Shown here piece after piece: positions 25,345 through 32,566 of a DNA stretch of 32,566 bases. Source of the stretch: Pseudomonadales bacterium (GTDB taxonomy: Bacteria; Pseudomonadota; Gammaproteobacteria; Pseudomonadales; Natronospirillaceae); NCBI GenBank assembly GCA_022968985.1, contig JALJPK010000040.1:1-32566 (forward strand), written 5' to 3'. Made by a program: the position numbers and the translations under genes. The stretch's first letter is position 1; each line of letters begins with the position of its first letter. The notes below the pieces were generated by a model, which saw only the letters and a list, made by a program, of their open reading frames with translations, did no database searches and was not told where the DNA came from.

Positions 25345-25725
25345 TTATTTTGATACCACATGATTAGATGTCACATCGGCCATTGTTTTACCGTCTAAAT
25401 CTTTTACTATTGTATTCACCACACTGACAGTATTGCCTTTTTTAATATAAGTAGACGTAGCGATAAAAGTGCCACTTTTGGCATTACCCATTAAGTTTGT
25501 ATTAATGTTAATCGCCAAAGGAAATCCGCTCATGCCTTCGATACCCTCTATAGGATTCGTTTCAAGCAATAACATAGAAGCGGTGGCATCGGCGAACCAA
25601 ATGATTGCACTGGCATTAACCACACCAAACGGATTTAACACACCTTTTGTGATGGGCATTTTTGAAACTACTTTTTCGTTTGATTTTGAAACCAGTTCAA
25701 ATGTTATGTCGCCTTTGTATTGCAT
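25345..25725 (-). CDS. Hotdog-fold thioesterase, PaaI-like
   Basis: A small hotdog-fold protein. The core reads GVLNPFGVVNASAIIWFADATASMLL, in which the asparagine/glycine turn and the Asp at the start of the central helix match the PaaI/YdiI thioesterase layout. It is followed by strands FPLAININTNLMGNAKSGTF and NTVSVVNTIVKD. Such enzymes hydrolyse acyl-CoA thioesters in the cytosol; the substrate is not evident. I use the ATG at 25725 (126 residues), because the fold begins there. A TTG at 25770 would add 15 residues, and neither start has a good ribosome site. The zinc-ribbon pseudogene follows 17 bp downstream. Confidence 0.78.
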   Translation of the reverse strand: MQYKGDITFELVSKSNEKVVSKMPITKGVLNPFGVVNASAIIWFADATASMLLLETNPIEGIEGMSGFPLAININTNLMGNAKSGTFIATSTYIKKGNTVSVVNTIVKDLDGKTMADVTSNHVVSK

Positions 25726-25784
25726 TTTTTGATGGTTATGAAGATTATAAATTGTTGTTTTCTGCAACAATTTATATTCTCTTT

Positions 25785-25808
25785 GACGGACTAAAGTCCG
25801 ACCTACAT
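25785..25808. repeat. REP-like palindrome between Tas and the thioesterase
   Basis: CGGACT-AA-AGTCCG (25787-25800), flanked by GA and ACCTACA, resembles dispersed intergenic palindromes of gammaproteobacteria. Only one copy is in the window, so membership in a repeat family is an inference. It lies just past the Tas stop and could stabilise or end that transcript. Confidence 0.5.
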
Positions 25809-25814
25809 GTTTAC

Positions 25815-26867
25815 TTAAAAAGCCACGGGAAACTTCTTCATAACCATATTCACATCCGCAATCATTTCATTGCTTAATATCAAATCAAACGCTTTAATAT
25901 TTTCATCTAATTGATCTAAAGTAGTTGCACCAATTATTGTGGATGTCACGCCGTCTATTTGATCACACCAAACTAAGGCTAATTGTGCTGGGGTGATGTC
26001 GTATTTTTTTGCCACTTCTACATATTGTTTAACAGCATCGTTGGTCATTTGGGTGTCTCTAAACAATTGGTTTTGTTTTGAAATACTCCAACGACTTCCA
26101 TGTGGTCTTGCGCCATCTATATATTTACCCGATAACACTCCTGCCGCTAATGGTGACCATGGCAAATAAGCGATATTTTCATGAATGCAGTTTTCGATTA
26201 GATATGGCCAATCTTTATTGTGTAATAAATTGAATTCATTTTGGATTGAGACCATTCTTGGCAGATTGTATTTGTCACTTAATTTTAGGAACGTATTAAT
26301 TCCCCAAGGGGTATCGTCTGATAAACCACAATGCCGAATCTTGCCAGCTTTTACGCATTTATCTAAACCTTCTAAAATATCTAACATTCCCTGCGTGTGT
26401 GTCTCTGAGTCTTCATCACTAAAACGTACTTTATTTGGCCAGTGTTTACCAAAATGTGGCGAAGTACGATTTGGCCAATGTAATTGGTATAAATCGATGT
26501 AGTCGGTTTGCAAGCGATTTAGAGACGCTTCCACCGCTTCAATCACTGTTTTACCAGTAATAGGTGCACCACCACGTATCCACGGCAAACCTGCGCCGGC
26601 TATTTTTGTGGCGATATAGGTTTTGTCACGTTTAGCTGGGTTTTGGTTTAGCCAGTTTCCAATTATGCTTTCTGTTTTGCCATAAGTATCGGGTGTCGGT
26701 GGCACTGCGTACATTTCTGCGGTGTCGATGAAGTTGATACCCTGTGCTAATGCAGAATCAATTTGAGCATTGGCTTGTTGTTGGTCGTTTTGAAGACCCC
26801 AGGTCATGCTGCCTAAACAAACTCTTGAAACTAATAAATCACTGCTGCCTAATTTTGAATAATGCAT
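25815..26867 (-). CDS. tas: NADP(H)-dependent aldo/keto reductase, Tas-like
   Basis: A 350-residue aldo/keto reductase close in length and motifs to E. coli Tas (346 residues). The barrel starts with YSKLGSSDLLVSRVCLGSMTWG, a Tas-type signature. The catalytic tetrad is visible as Asp and Tyr in FIDTAEMY (about 47-54), Lys in IATKIAG (about 85-91) and His in YQLHWPN (about 127-133). The cofactor region includes YLPWSPLAAGVLSGKY and the C-terminal TSTIIGATTLDQLDENI. It reduces aldehydes or ketones in the cytosol; E. coli Tas was first noted for suppressing tyrosine auxotrophy, and its natural substrate is unclear. It stands upstream of the hotdog gene in the same direction with 89 bp between coding regions. 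Confidence 0.92.
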   Translation of the reverse strand: MHYSKLGSSDLLVSRVCLGSMTWGLQNDQQQANAQIDSALAQGINFIDTAEMYAVPPTPDTYGKTESIIGNWLNQNPAKRDKTYIATKIAGAGLPWIRGGAPITGKTVIEAVEASLNRLQTDYIDLYQLHWPNRTSPHFGKHWPNKVRFSDEDSETHTQGMLDILEGLDKCVKAGKIRHCGLSDDTPWGINTFLKLSDKYNLPRMVSIQNEFNLLHNKDWPYLIENCIHENIAYLPWSPLAAGVLSGKYIDGARPHGSRWSISKQNQLFRDTQMTNDAVKQYVEVAKKYDITPAQLALVWCDQIDGVTSTIIGATTLDQLDENIKAFDLILSNEMIADVNMVMKKFPVAF

Positions 26868-27011
26868 GGTTGTCTCGTATATAGTTAAGTATTAGTAGTT
26901 TTTAACTTTACATAATCATTTTAGTAATAGCGAATTTTAAGATTATAAGTATGCATACATACATATAAAGCTTTGTTATCATTCGCTTTTTTAATTTGGA
27001 AGGTTAAACAA

Positions 27012-27884
27012 ATGATTACGTTAAAAAAGCATCCAGTTTTAGGTTTTTCTGATTGGCTTAATGAAGGATTTTGGCTCTTATGTAATAAATTATGGATATT
27101 ATTAGCTTCAACATTAAGTATTGTAATAGCTGCTATTTTATTACCAATAACAGGCTCAATAATGATCGAGTCAAGTGAAGGTAACTCTTTATTAGTGGCT
27201 CTAGGATATTTCTTTATTGGGCTTGGAATAATTATTTACCCTCTATTTGCTACGGGGTTTTGGAATTTTTCCAAACATGCTGATCAAAATCAATTAACGA
27301 ATAATTATCAATTACGCTTACTTATTTCTGGATTTAATGAAAATATTGCAAAACAGCTTTTATTAGGATTCACCCTTCTAGTATCACATGTGATTTTTGT
27401 AGCTGTTTTATCAATCTTAACAATTGCTACTACTGCATTCGCAACTGCTATGGACGTCGATATAACAACAGTTATATTTCAACAAAAAATTAACTTTGCA
27501 TCTATCGTTTATTTTTTCCTAATTTACCCTTTAGTGTTATCCGGTTTGATTTACAGCCCTAAAATATTACTTTCCAAACCCGAATATAGTGTATTCAGAT
27601 CTATATATTTGAGTATTAATTGTGTTATATCGAACTATTTTACTTTTATGTTATTTATTATTTTTGGCACTGCAATAATGTTTATTTTATTATTAGCTGT
27701 TGGATCAATTCCCGGGCTAATAGCTGGATTAATAATAATTTTGCCTTGGGAAAATCAAGGGGCCGTTCTAAATGTAATGATAAAATTACCGCAAACTGTT
27801 GTTCTATTTGGTTTATTATTTTGTATCGTATGGTTTTTTATGTCGATTCATAAGTCTTATAACTATCTTTTTGATGACGTTTAG
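27012..27884 (+). CDS. Integral membrane protein of unknown function
   Basis: I start it at the ATG at 27012, which follows a GGAAGG ribosome site, giving 290 residues; an upstream in-frame ATG at 26973 lacks one. About six hydrophobic segments are visible, for example WILLASTLSIVIAAILLP, LVALGYFFIGLGIIIYPLF, LLLGFTLLVSHVIFVAVLSIL, SIVYFFLIYPLVLSGLIY, FMLFIIFGTAIMFILLLAVG, and VVLFGLLFCIVWFFMSI. The N-terminal W-L-x-x-G-F-x-L-x-x-x region recalls a family of bacterial inner-membrane proteins with repeated GF/GW starts, but I do not recognise it firmly. It is transcribed away from tas. The next gene follows 59 bp later in the same direction and may be cotranscribed. Confidence 0.78.
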   Translation: MITLKKHPVLGFSDWLNEGFWLLCNKLWILLASTLSIVIAAILLPITGSIMIESSEGNSLLVALGYFFIGLGIIIYPLFATGFWNFSKHADQNQLTNNYQLRLLISGFNENIAKQLLLGFTLLVSHVIFVAVLSILTIATTAFATAMDVDITTVIFQQKINFASIVYFFLIYPLVLSGLIYSPKILLSKPEYSVFRSIYLSINCVISNYFTFMLFIIFGTAIMFILLLAVGSIPGLIAGLIIILPWENQGAVLNVMIKLPQTVVLFGLLFCIVWFFMSIHKSYNYLFDDV

Positions 27885-27943
27885 TTAAAGTTCAGTTTGA
27901 TCTATTAATATTACACTTACTTGTTACACTTTTTGGACTCTTT

Positions 27944-28666
27944 ATGAAAATCACATCAACTTTAATTTTAATTGCGAGTGTCACATTATCTTTATTGGTT
28001 AATGCTGCTGAACCACTGCCAATGCCGCAATTCGAGCAAACACCTGAAACTTTAACCCTTACAGAATTGGAATCGGAAATCCCTAAGTTAAACAGGGCAG
28101 TAGGTGCTTACCCGGCTATGTTTTATAACGTCAATCATAAAATGCAGGTATACAAAAGCTGGACTAATTTATTGGGTGCGACCTTAATTTTAAAACCTAA
28201 TTCTAAAATTGAAGCCACACGCAAAGTACACTTGATCGCAACATTATTTGTTCAAGGTTATAACATGAATGTGATAGGCGCAGCTGATAAAGCCCATGAC
28301 GCTATAGATTTTTGCTTAAAAGTGGCTCCACAATCCACACAGTGCCATTTATTATCCGCGATGTTTTACATGAGTGCTGATGTTGAAAAATTAGATGATG
28401 TCAAACACACATTGGACAACTTACAAACTACATTAGGCAAAAACAAACATGCCGATGTTGAAATTGCGTTAGCTTATTATTATGTATATGCCAATGACTA
28501 TAACAACGCTTTAACTCAAATTGAGTTAGTTGAAGTATTTTTTGAAGACTTAAAACATGACAGCATCAAGAAGTACCGCCTAAAACAACTTAGAGAAATG
28601 AAAGCCGCTATCTTAGATGAACAAGCAAAAATAATGAAAAAAGAGATAATGCAGAAAAAGAAATAA
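27944..28666 (+). CDS. Exported helical-repeat (TPR-like) protein
   Basis: A 240-residue protein with a signal peptide (MKITSTLILIASVTLSLLVNAA, cleavage near residue 22). The mature part is helical. The stretches ADKAHDAIDFCLKVAPQSTQCHLLSAMFYM and KHADVEIALAYYYVYANDYNNALTQIE have the length and small/large residue spacing of tetratricopeptide-type helix pairs. It has two Cys (about residues 128 and 138), which could form a disulfide in the periplasm. The C-terminus is strongly basic (KIMKKEIMQKKK). It probably acts as a periplasmic scaffold; the partner is unknown. A strong terminator follows. Confidence 0.75.
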   Translation: MKITSTLILIASVTLSLLVNAAEPLPMPQFEQTPETLTLTELESEIPKLNRAVGAYPAMFYNVNHKMQVYKSWTNLLGATLILKPNSKIEATRKVHLIATLFVQGYNMNVIGAADKAHDAIDFCLKVAPQSTQCHLLSAMFYMSADVEKLDDVKHTLDNLQTTLGKNKHADVEIALAYYYVYANDYNNALTQIELVEVFFEDLKHDSIKKYRLKQLREMKAAILDEQAKIMKKEIMQKKK

Positions 28667-28687
28667 AATTACAAAACATCTTAAATT

Positions 28688-28711
28688 AACCACCTTCGGG
28701 TGGTTTTTTTT
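28688..28711 (+). terminator. Rho-independent terminator
   Basis: A perfect AACCACC/GGTGGTT stem closed by the stable UUCG tetraloop and followed by a run of U. It ends the transcript of the 27944-28666 gene. Confidence 0.95.
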
Positions 28712-28759
28712 CGCCATTAATAACTATACTATTTATATTCCATTATATTAAGTGTCCAC

Positions 28760-29155
28760 ATGTTAAATATTTTACTTATTGAAGATTCGGGTGTATTTCG
28801 TGAGGTTGAAGTTGCGTTACTAAATAAAATTAAAAACAGTGTTATTACAGTTGCGGTAAATTATAAAGAGTCTTTATTAAAAATTGAGCATGGTGATTTT
28901 GATCTTATTTTGTGTGACTACCATTTACCCGATGGCAATGGTTTAGATATTTTAGACTTTGTTAGACAAAACAAAATAAAAGGAAAAAATAATATGATTG
29001 TGCCATTTATCATGGTGACCGGTAATAATGATATGGATATTGTAAAAGAGTGTATAACAAGAGGGGTCAATGATTATCTAGTTAAGCCAATTCAAGCCGT
29101 AAAGTTTCTAAAGAAATGCTGTTTGTTATTAGAAGTACCACAGCCGAAATTTTAA
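28760..29155 (+). CDS. Single-domain response regulator (CheY-like)
   Basis: A 131-residue receiver domain with no output domain. The phosphorylation site is Asp53 (LILCDYHLPDGNG), with the acidic pair at Glu8-Asp9 (IEDSG), Thr87 (FIMVTGN) and Lys109 (DYLVKP), so all switch residues are present. Such proteins pass phosphate between kinases and other targets or bind partners such as motors. Its ATG follows the terminator of the previous gene by about 50 bases. It converges on a diguanylate cyclase and hybrid kinase, which could be its partners. Cognate pairing is an inference. Confidence 0.92.
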   Translation: MLNILLIEDSGVFREVEVALLNKIKNSVITVAVNYKESLLKIEHGDFDLILCDYHLPDGNGLDILDFVRQNKIKGKNNMIVPFIMVTGNNDMDIVKECITRGVNDYLVKPIQAVKFLKKCCLLLEVPQPKF

Positions 29156-29200
29156 TACTCTAAAATATAGTTTAGCTTAATTTTTATTAATTTATATTCA

Positions 29201-29218
29201 ATTAAAATCGATTTTAAT
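29201..29218. other. 18-bp perfect palindrome at the convergent gene ends
   Basis: ATTAAAATCGATTTTAAT is a perfect palindrome overlapping the diguanylate cyclase stop codon, between two convergent genes. It is AT-rich and would form only a weak hairpin; it might be a binding site or weak shared terminator. Confidence 0.4.
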
Positions 29219-30149
29219 CTTTGTGATATATATTAAAAGTATTCCGCCCATTTTGTTTAGCTTGATACAAAGCTTTGTCTGCTTTTACGTAAACATCTTC
29301 AATTTTATCTTTTAGACTTGGTTTTATACAGACTAAACCCAAACTAATACTTAAAAAATTAAATTCTGATTTGTTATGTTCAATTTTTAATGTTCGAATA
29401 CACTCTAATAATTTAGTGACCACATTCATACTTCCAATAGTGTCGGTATTTTGTAAAATCACACAAAATTCTTCGCCGCCATATCGTCCTAAACAATCCG
29501 TTTCACGTTGAATAATATCTTGCATCGCCTTTGCAACTGCAATAATACATTTGTCACCTTCAATATGTCCGTATGAGTCATTATATAATTTGAACCAATC
29601 AATATCGATCATAATCAAACTAATGTTTTCATTATCTCGTTTGGCTTTATTTAATGTCATCGTTAAAAATTTATCTAAAAATCGGCGATTATATAATCCG
29701 GTTAATCCATCATGATCTGCTAACTGGTTAAGCAATTTATTTTTTTCTTGCATCTCCTCATTAATTCGAATCAGTTCTTGTCTCATCTGTGCAAATCGAC
29801 TCAGTGCTATAAGTTTTGCATGTAATGTAATCGAACTGACTGGTTTACCCAAGTAGTCATCTCCACCAGCTTCAATACCAGCAAGAATGATATCAGGCTT
29901 AATGGTTGCACTTAAAAATATGATTGGAACCCAACCCGTTTGAATTTTACGAATTTCACTGACGGTTTCTCTTCCAGATAAACCAGGCATCATTTCATCC
30001 ATGATAATTAAATCGACGGTTTCTTTATTAAATATTATGATGGCCTGTTCACCTGAGCTTGCACTAATCACTTCTTGATCTAAATTTTCAAGTTCAGCTT
30101 GGGTGATCATAATATCAATGGGATTGTCGTCAACTAAAAGTATTCTCAT
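29214..30149 (-). CDS. Response-regulator diguanylate cyclase (REC-GGDEF)
   Basis: A 311-residue PleD-type protein. The receiver (1-120) keeps Asp7/Asp8, phospho-acceptor Asp51 ([13 protein letters not shown]), Ser80-Ala-Thr82 and Lys102. A short coiled coil (about 120-142) leads to a GGDEF domain with [12 protein letters not shown] (145-156), [11 protein letters not shown] (181-191) and the active-site loop GGEEF at 224-228, so the cyclase should make cyclic di-GMP from GTP. The inhibitory I-site RxxD is present at 215-218, exactly five residues before GGEEF, so product feedback is expected. Its ATG overlaps the stop of the hybrid kinase (ATGA), which couples the two. Phosphorylation by that kinase's Hpt domain is the natural inference. 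Confidence 0.95.
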   Translation of the reverse strand: MRILLVDDNPIDIMITQAELENLDQEVISASSGEQAIIIFNKETVDLIIMDEMMPGLSGRETVSEIRKIQTGWVPIIFLSATIKPDIILAGIEAGGDDYLGKPVSSITLHAKLIALSRFAQMRQELIRINEEMQEKNKLLNQLADHDGLTGLYNRRFLDKFLTMTLNKAKRDNENISLIMIDIDWFKLYNDSYGHIEGDKCIIAVAKAMQDIIQRETDCLGRYGGEEFCVILQNTDTIGSMNVVTKLLECIRTLKIEHNKSEFNFLSISLGLVCIKPSLKDKIEDVYVKADKALYQAKQNGRNTFNIYHKD

Positions 30150-32566
30150 TGAGTTACCTCTTGTAAAATACGAATCAAATCATAACAGTAGTTATTTAAT
30201 CCACTTATTTTGTCATCGATATTTTTAGAATTATTATGATTTAATTCATTTTCAAAGTCTTGGCAAAAAATCGACATTGAACTAAATGAAAAATTGGCTG
30301 CCATCGATTTTAATGAATGCACCGCCCTAGCCATCTCAGCCATATTATTATTATTATTACTTTGAATTAATAGATATAAATATTTTGGAATTTCTTCTAC
30401 CGCTTTATTTAACAGATCGTCTAATTTCTCTGCTCCCATTAACTTCTTAAAATGTTCTATTTTTTCAATAATCAAAGGGTTAATATTTAATTCAGTATAT
30501 GTATTGTCACTTTCATGAATTAGCTCATCATCTATCGCTGCAGTTTTTTCTATTTCTATTTTTTTTCTATTATCAAAATAGGATTGTGGCATCCATTTTT
30601 TGAGGATATCGACTAAATCACTTTCTTTAAACGGTTTACTTAAAAAATCATCCATTCCCGATTTTAAACATAATTCCTTCGCATCAACTAACGCATTAGC
30701 TGTTAGAGCAACAATAGGTGTTCTTGTACTTTTATTGTTGATTTCAATTTCTCTTATATTTTTTGTTGCTTCGTACCCATCCATTATTGGCATTAAACAA
30801 TCCATTAATATTAAGTCATATTCCCCGTTAATAAATTCTGTTATCGCAAGTTTTCCATTTTCAACAATATTAACTTTAATACCAAAATTTAACAGGAATT
30901 CTTCGACTATCACTTGATTTAAATAAGTATCCTCAACAACTAAAACAGTTGCGCTAAATTGAATAACATCTTCTTCATAATTAATATCAATAGTTTCAAT
31001 ATATTCAGGTTTAATTTTATTAAAGATTATTTCGCTTTGAGAAATAAGTTGAGACTGGTAGATTGGTTTATTGAGACTATATATTTGGTGGGTTTTATAT
31101 ATGTATCCACAGTCTATATCATCATCTTTAATCACTAAAATGGGTAAATATTTTAATATTGATGATTTTGATACGTCAGTATAAAATTTATTTAGTGTTC
31201 GTTTTTTATATTCAAAATCAACAATAATTAAATCATAAGTCTCAAGACTGTGTAAATCCAATAAACTATTGGCAATATTTGCCCAATCTATATTACCTGT
31301 TACATACTTTTCATTGTAAATATCAATTACATTTTTTGAATTATTTAAAATATACTCATAAAGTTCTAGCCCTTTCTTTTCAGATTTAATTATTAGTATC
31401 TTTTTTTCTTCTTCCCATATTCCATTTTTATATTCTGGAATTATTGTTATTACGGGTAAACAAAATGTAAATACTGATCCACTAGTGCTGGAATGAGCAC
31501 CTATTTTACCATCCATTAAATCTACTAATTTTTTACTAATGGATAAACCTAAGCCCATTCCACCAAATTTTCTTGTACTTGAAGAATCTTCTTGTACAAA
31601 ATTATCAAACAATGAATCTATTTTATCATTACTAATTCCTTTACCACTGTCTATAATTGCGATTATTATTTCATTTTTATCGATATTGACACTGGCTTCA
31701 ATTAATACAAAGCCTTTATTAGTAAATTTAATCGCATTACTAATTAAATTAGAGAGAATCTGTTTAATTCTTAATTCATCTCCTGAAAATTCAAAATTAA
31801 AGTCATGTTTAAAATTTACTAATAGTTCTAACTGTTTAATTTTGGCTTCAATATGAAATGTTTTTATTGATTGCAGTATTAATAATTTTAAATTGATGGG
31901 TTTAATATTTAAAGTTAACGATTTAGACTCAATTTTTGAGATATCCAGAATATCATTAATTATCAACAATAATATTTCACCGGATTGAATAATGGTTGAA
32001 ACGTATTCTTTTTGTTTAAAATCTAAATTTGTTTTTGTAAGTAATTGTGATACACCAATAATACCATTCATAGGAGTACGAATTTCATGGCTCATTATTG
32101 CTAAGAATTCAGTTTTTGATAAATTGGCTTTTTCGGCAACGTTTTTTGATTCAATTAATTGTTTTGAAATTTCATTTTTAATGATTATTTCTTGCTCTAA
32201 AGTAATACCATGTTCTTTTACCATTTTTTGCATTTCAACAATCGATCGAGATAACTCACCTAACTCATGGTTTTCATTAACCGGCAATTTTGATTTATAA
32301 TTATCCATCGGTGATTTTTTAATTGTTAACGATATATAACTAATCGTATTAATTATTGATAGATATTTAAAATAGATAAGTGAATATATAATAAGTGATA
32401 TGACTAATAATAAAATTATTATTTTAAAATCAATTTTAATTAAACTAACAATATCAATTGATTCTATAATCATACTAAATTTAATATTTTCTGAATAATA
32501 TCTCTTTATTAAAGTAGTATTTACAATTTCATTAACTCTATTCCATTCATTATTATTCCATTCATA
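30146..32566 (-). CDS. Membrane-bound hybrid histidine kinase with REC and Hpt domains (5' end outside window)
   Basis: The frame is open to the right edge, so the true start and probably a periplasmic sensor domain lie outside. A transmembrane helix ([18 protein letters not shown]) follows, then a HAMP-like linker and coiled coil, the HisKA box [11 protein letters not shown] (phospho-His codon 32087-32089), the ATPase motifs [17 protein letters not shown] and [11 protein letters not shown], a degenerate receiver-like stretch, a full receiver with [12 protein letters not shown] (Asp codon 30800-30802) and FLSKPF, and an Hpt domain with [12 protein letters not shown] (His codon 30317-30319). 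This gives a complete His-Asp-His relay in one chain. The last phosphate acceptor should be the coupled REC-GGDEF protein. The stimulus is unknown. Confidence 0.93.
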   Translation of the reverse strand, partial: YEWNNNEWNRVNEIVNTTLIKRYYSENIKFSMIIESIDIVSLIKIDFKIIILLLVISLIIYSLIYFKYLSIINTISYISLTIKKSPMDNYKSKLPVNENHELGELSRSIVEMQKMVKEHGITLEQEIIIKNEISKQLIESKNVAEKANLSKTEFLAIMSHEIRTPMNGIIGVSQLLTKTNLDFKQKEYVSTIIQSGEILLLIINDILDISKIESKSLTLNIKPINLKLLILQSIKTFHIEAKIKQLELLVNFKHDFNFEFSGDELRIKQILSNLISNAIKFTNKGFVLIEASVNIDKNEIIIAIIDSGKGISNDKIDSLFDNFVQEDSSSTRKFGGMGLGLSISKKLVDLMDGKIGAHSSTSGSVFTFCLPVITIIPEYKNGIWEEEKKILIIKSEKKGLELYEYILNNSKNVIDIYNEKYVTGNIDWANIANSLLDLHSLETYDLIIVDFEYKKRTLNKFYTDVSKSSILKYLPILVIKDDDIDCGYIYKTHQIYSLNKPIYQSQLISQSEIIFNKIKPEYIETIDINYEEDVIQFSATVLVVEDTYLNQVIVEEFLLNFGIKVNIVENGKLAITEFINGEYDLILMDCLMPIMDGYEATKNIREIEINNKSTRTPIVALTANALVDAKELCLKSGMDDFLSKPFKESDLVDILKKWMPQSYFDNRKKIEIEKTAAIDDELIHESDNTYTELNINPLIIEKIEHFKKLMGAEKLDDLLNKAVEEIPKYLYLLIQSNNNNNMAEMARAVHSLKSMAANFSFSSMSIFCQDFENELNHNNSKNIDDKISGLNNYCYDLIRILQEVTQ

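Noticed and set aside
1..32566. CRISPR array, phage island, tRNA or rRNA genes
   Set aside because: No spaced identical repeats, phage genes, cloverleaf-type sequences or rRNA signatures were seen on either strand. The tandem repeats present are short and unspaced.

Overview
The window reads as chromosome of an AT-rich (roughly two-thirds A+T by eye) Gram-negative gammaproteobacterium, most likely a marine, polysaccharide-using member of the Alteromonadales. This is an inference. It rests on two large surface lipoproteins (one GH6-like with PKD-like repeats, one with a sugar-binding-protein fold), Tas, Tpm and RimJ/RimL-type proteins, outer-membrane beta-barrels and many long signalling proteins. 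I see no rRNA, tRNA, CRISPR array, phage or intact insertion sequence.

Layout. 1-0.7 kb: a small zinc-ribbon-like gene, then two overlapping hairpins. 0.7-3.8 kb: a GH6-like lipoprotein with five PKD-like repeats, in which both signature active-site aspartates are changed. 4.2-7.0 kb: an MFS transporter and glutathione S-transferase operon, divergent from a LysR regulator broken by one in-frame TAA. 7.1-10.6 kb: a duplicated block in which an HDOD gene converges on a SUKH/SMI1-like fragment; a RimJ/RimL-type acetyltransferase lies between the copies. 11.1-13.2 kb: Tpm, then a predicted outer-membrane protein. 13.6-16.9 kb: a decayed zinc-ribbon copy and a broken hybrid histidine kinase whose sensor half is intact (LacI-type periplasmic-binding fold without a DNA-binding domain). 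17.4-19.8 kb: two paralogous exported beta-barrels, the second fused to a ferritin-like di-iron domain. 20-21.5 kb: an acetyltransferase fragment and a TetR plus membrane-protein operon with a promoter overlapped by a perfect operator palindrome. 21.9-24.7 kb: a 938-residue lipoprotein enclosing an ABC-type solute-binding fold. 24.9-26.9 kb: a broken zinc-ribbon gene, a hotdog thioesterase and Tas. 27.0-28.7 kb: a membrane protein and a periplasmic helical protein. 28.8 kb to the end: a lone receiver protein converging on a translationally coupled pair, a REC-GGDEF diguanylate cyclase and a hybrid kinase with REC and Hpt domains that runs off the window.

Two themes stand out. One is gene decay: LysR, two SUKH-like copies, two zinc-ribbon genes, the hybrid kinase and an acetyltransferase are all broken, mostly by stops or homopolymer slips, and several have intact or related copies nearby. 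The other is surface proteins with unusual architecture: the altered-site GH6 lipoprotein, the barrel-ferritin fusion and the orphan solute-binding lipoprotein. The best candidates for something undescribed are the barrel/barrel-ferritin pair and the GH6-like lipoprotein.
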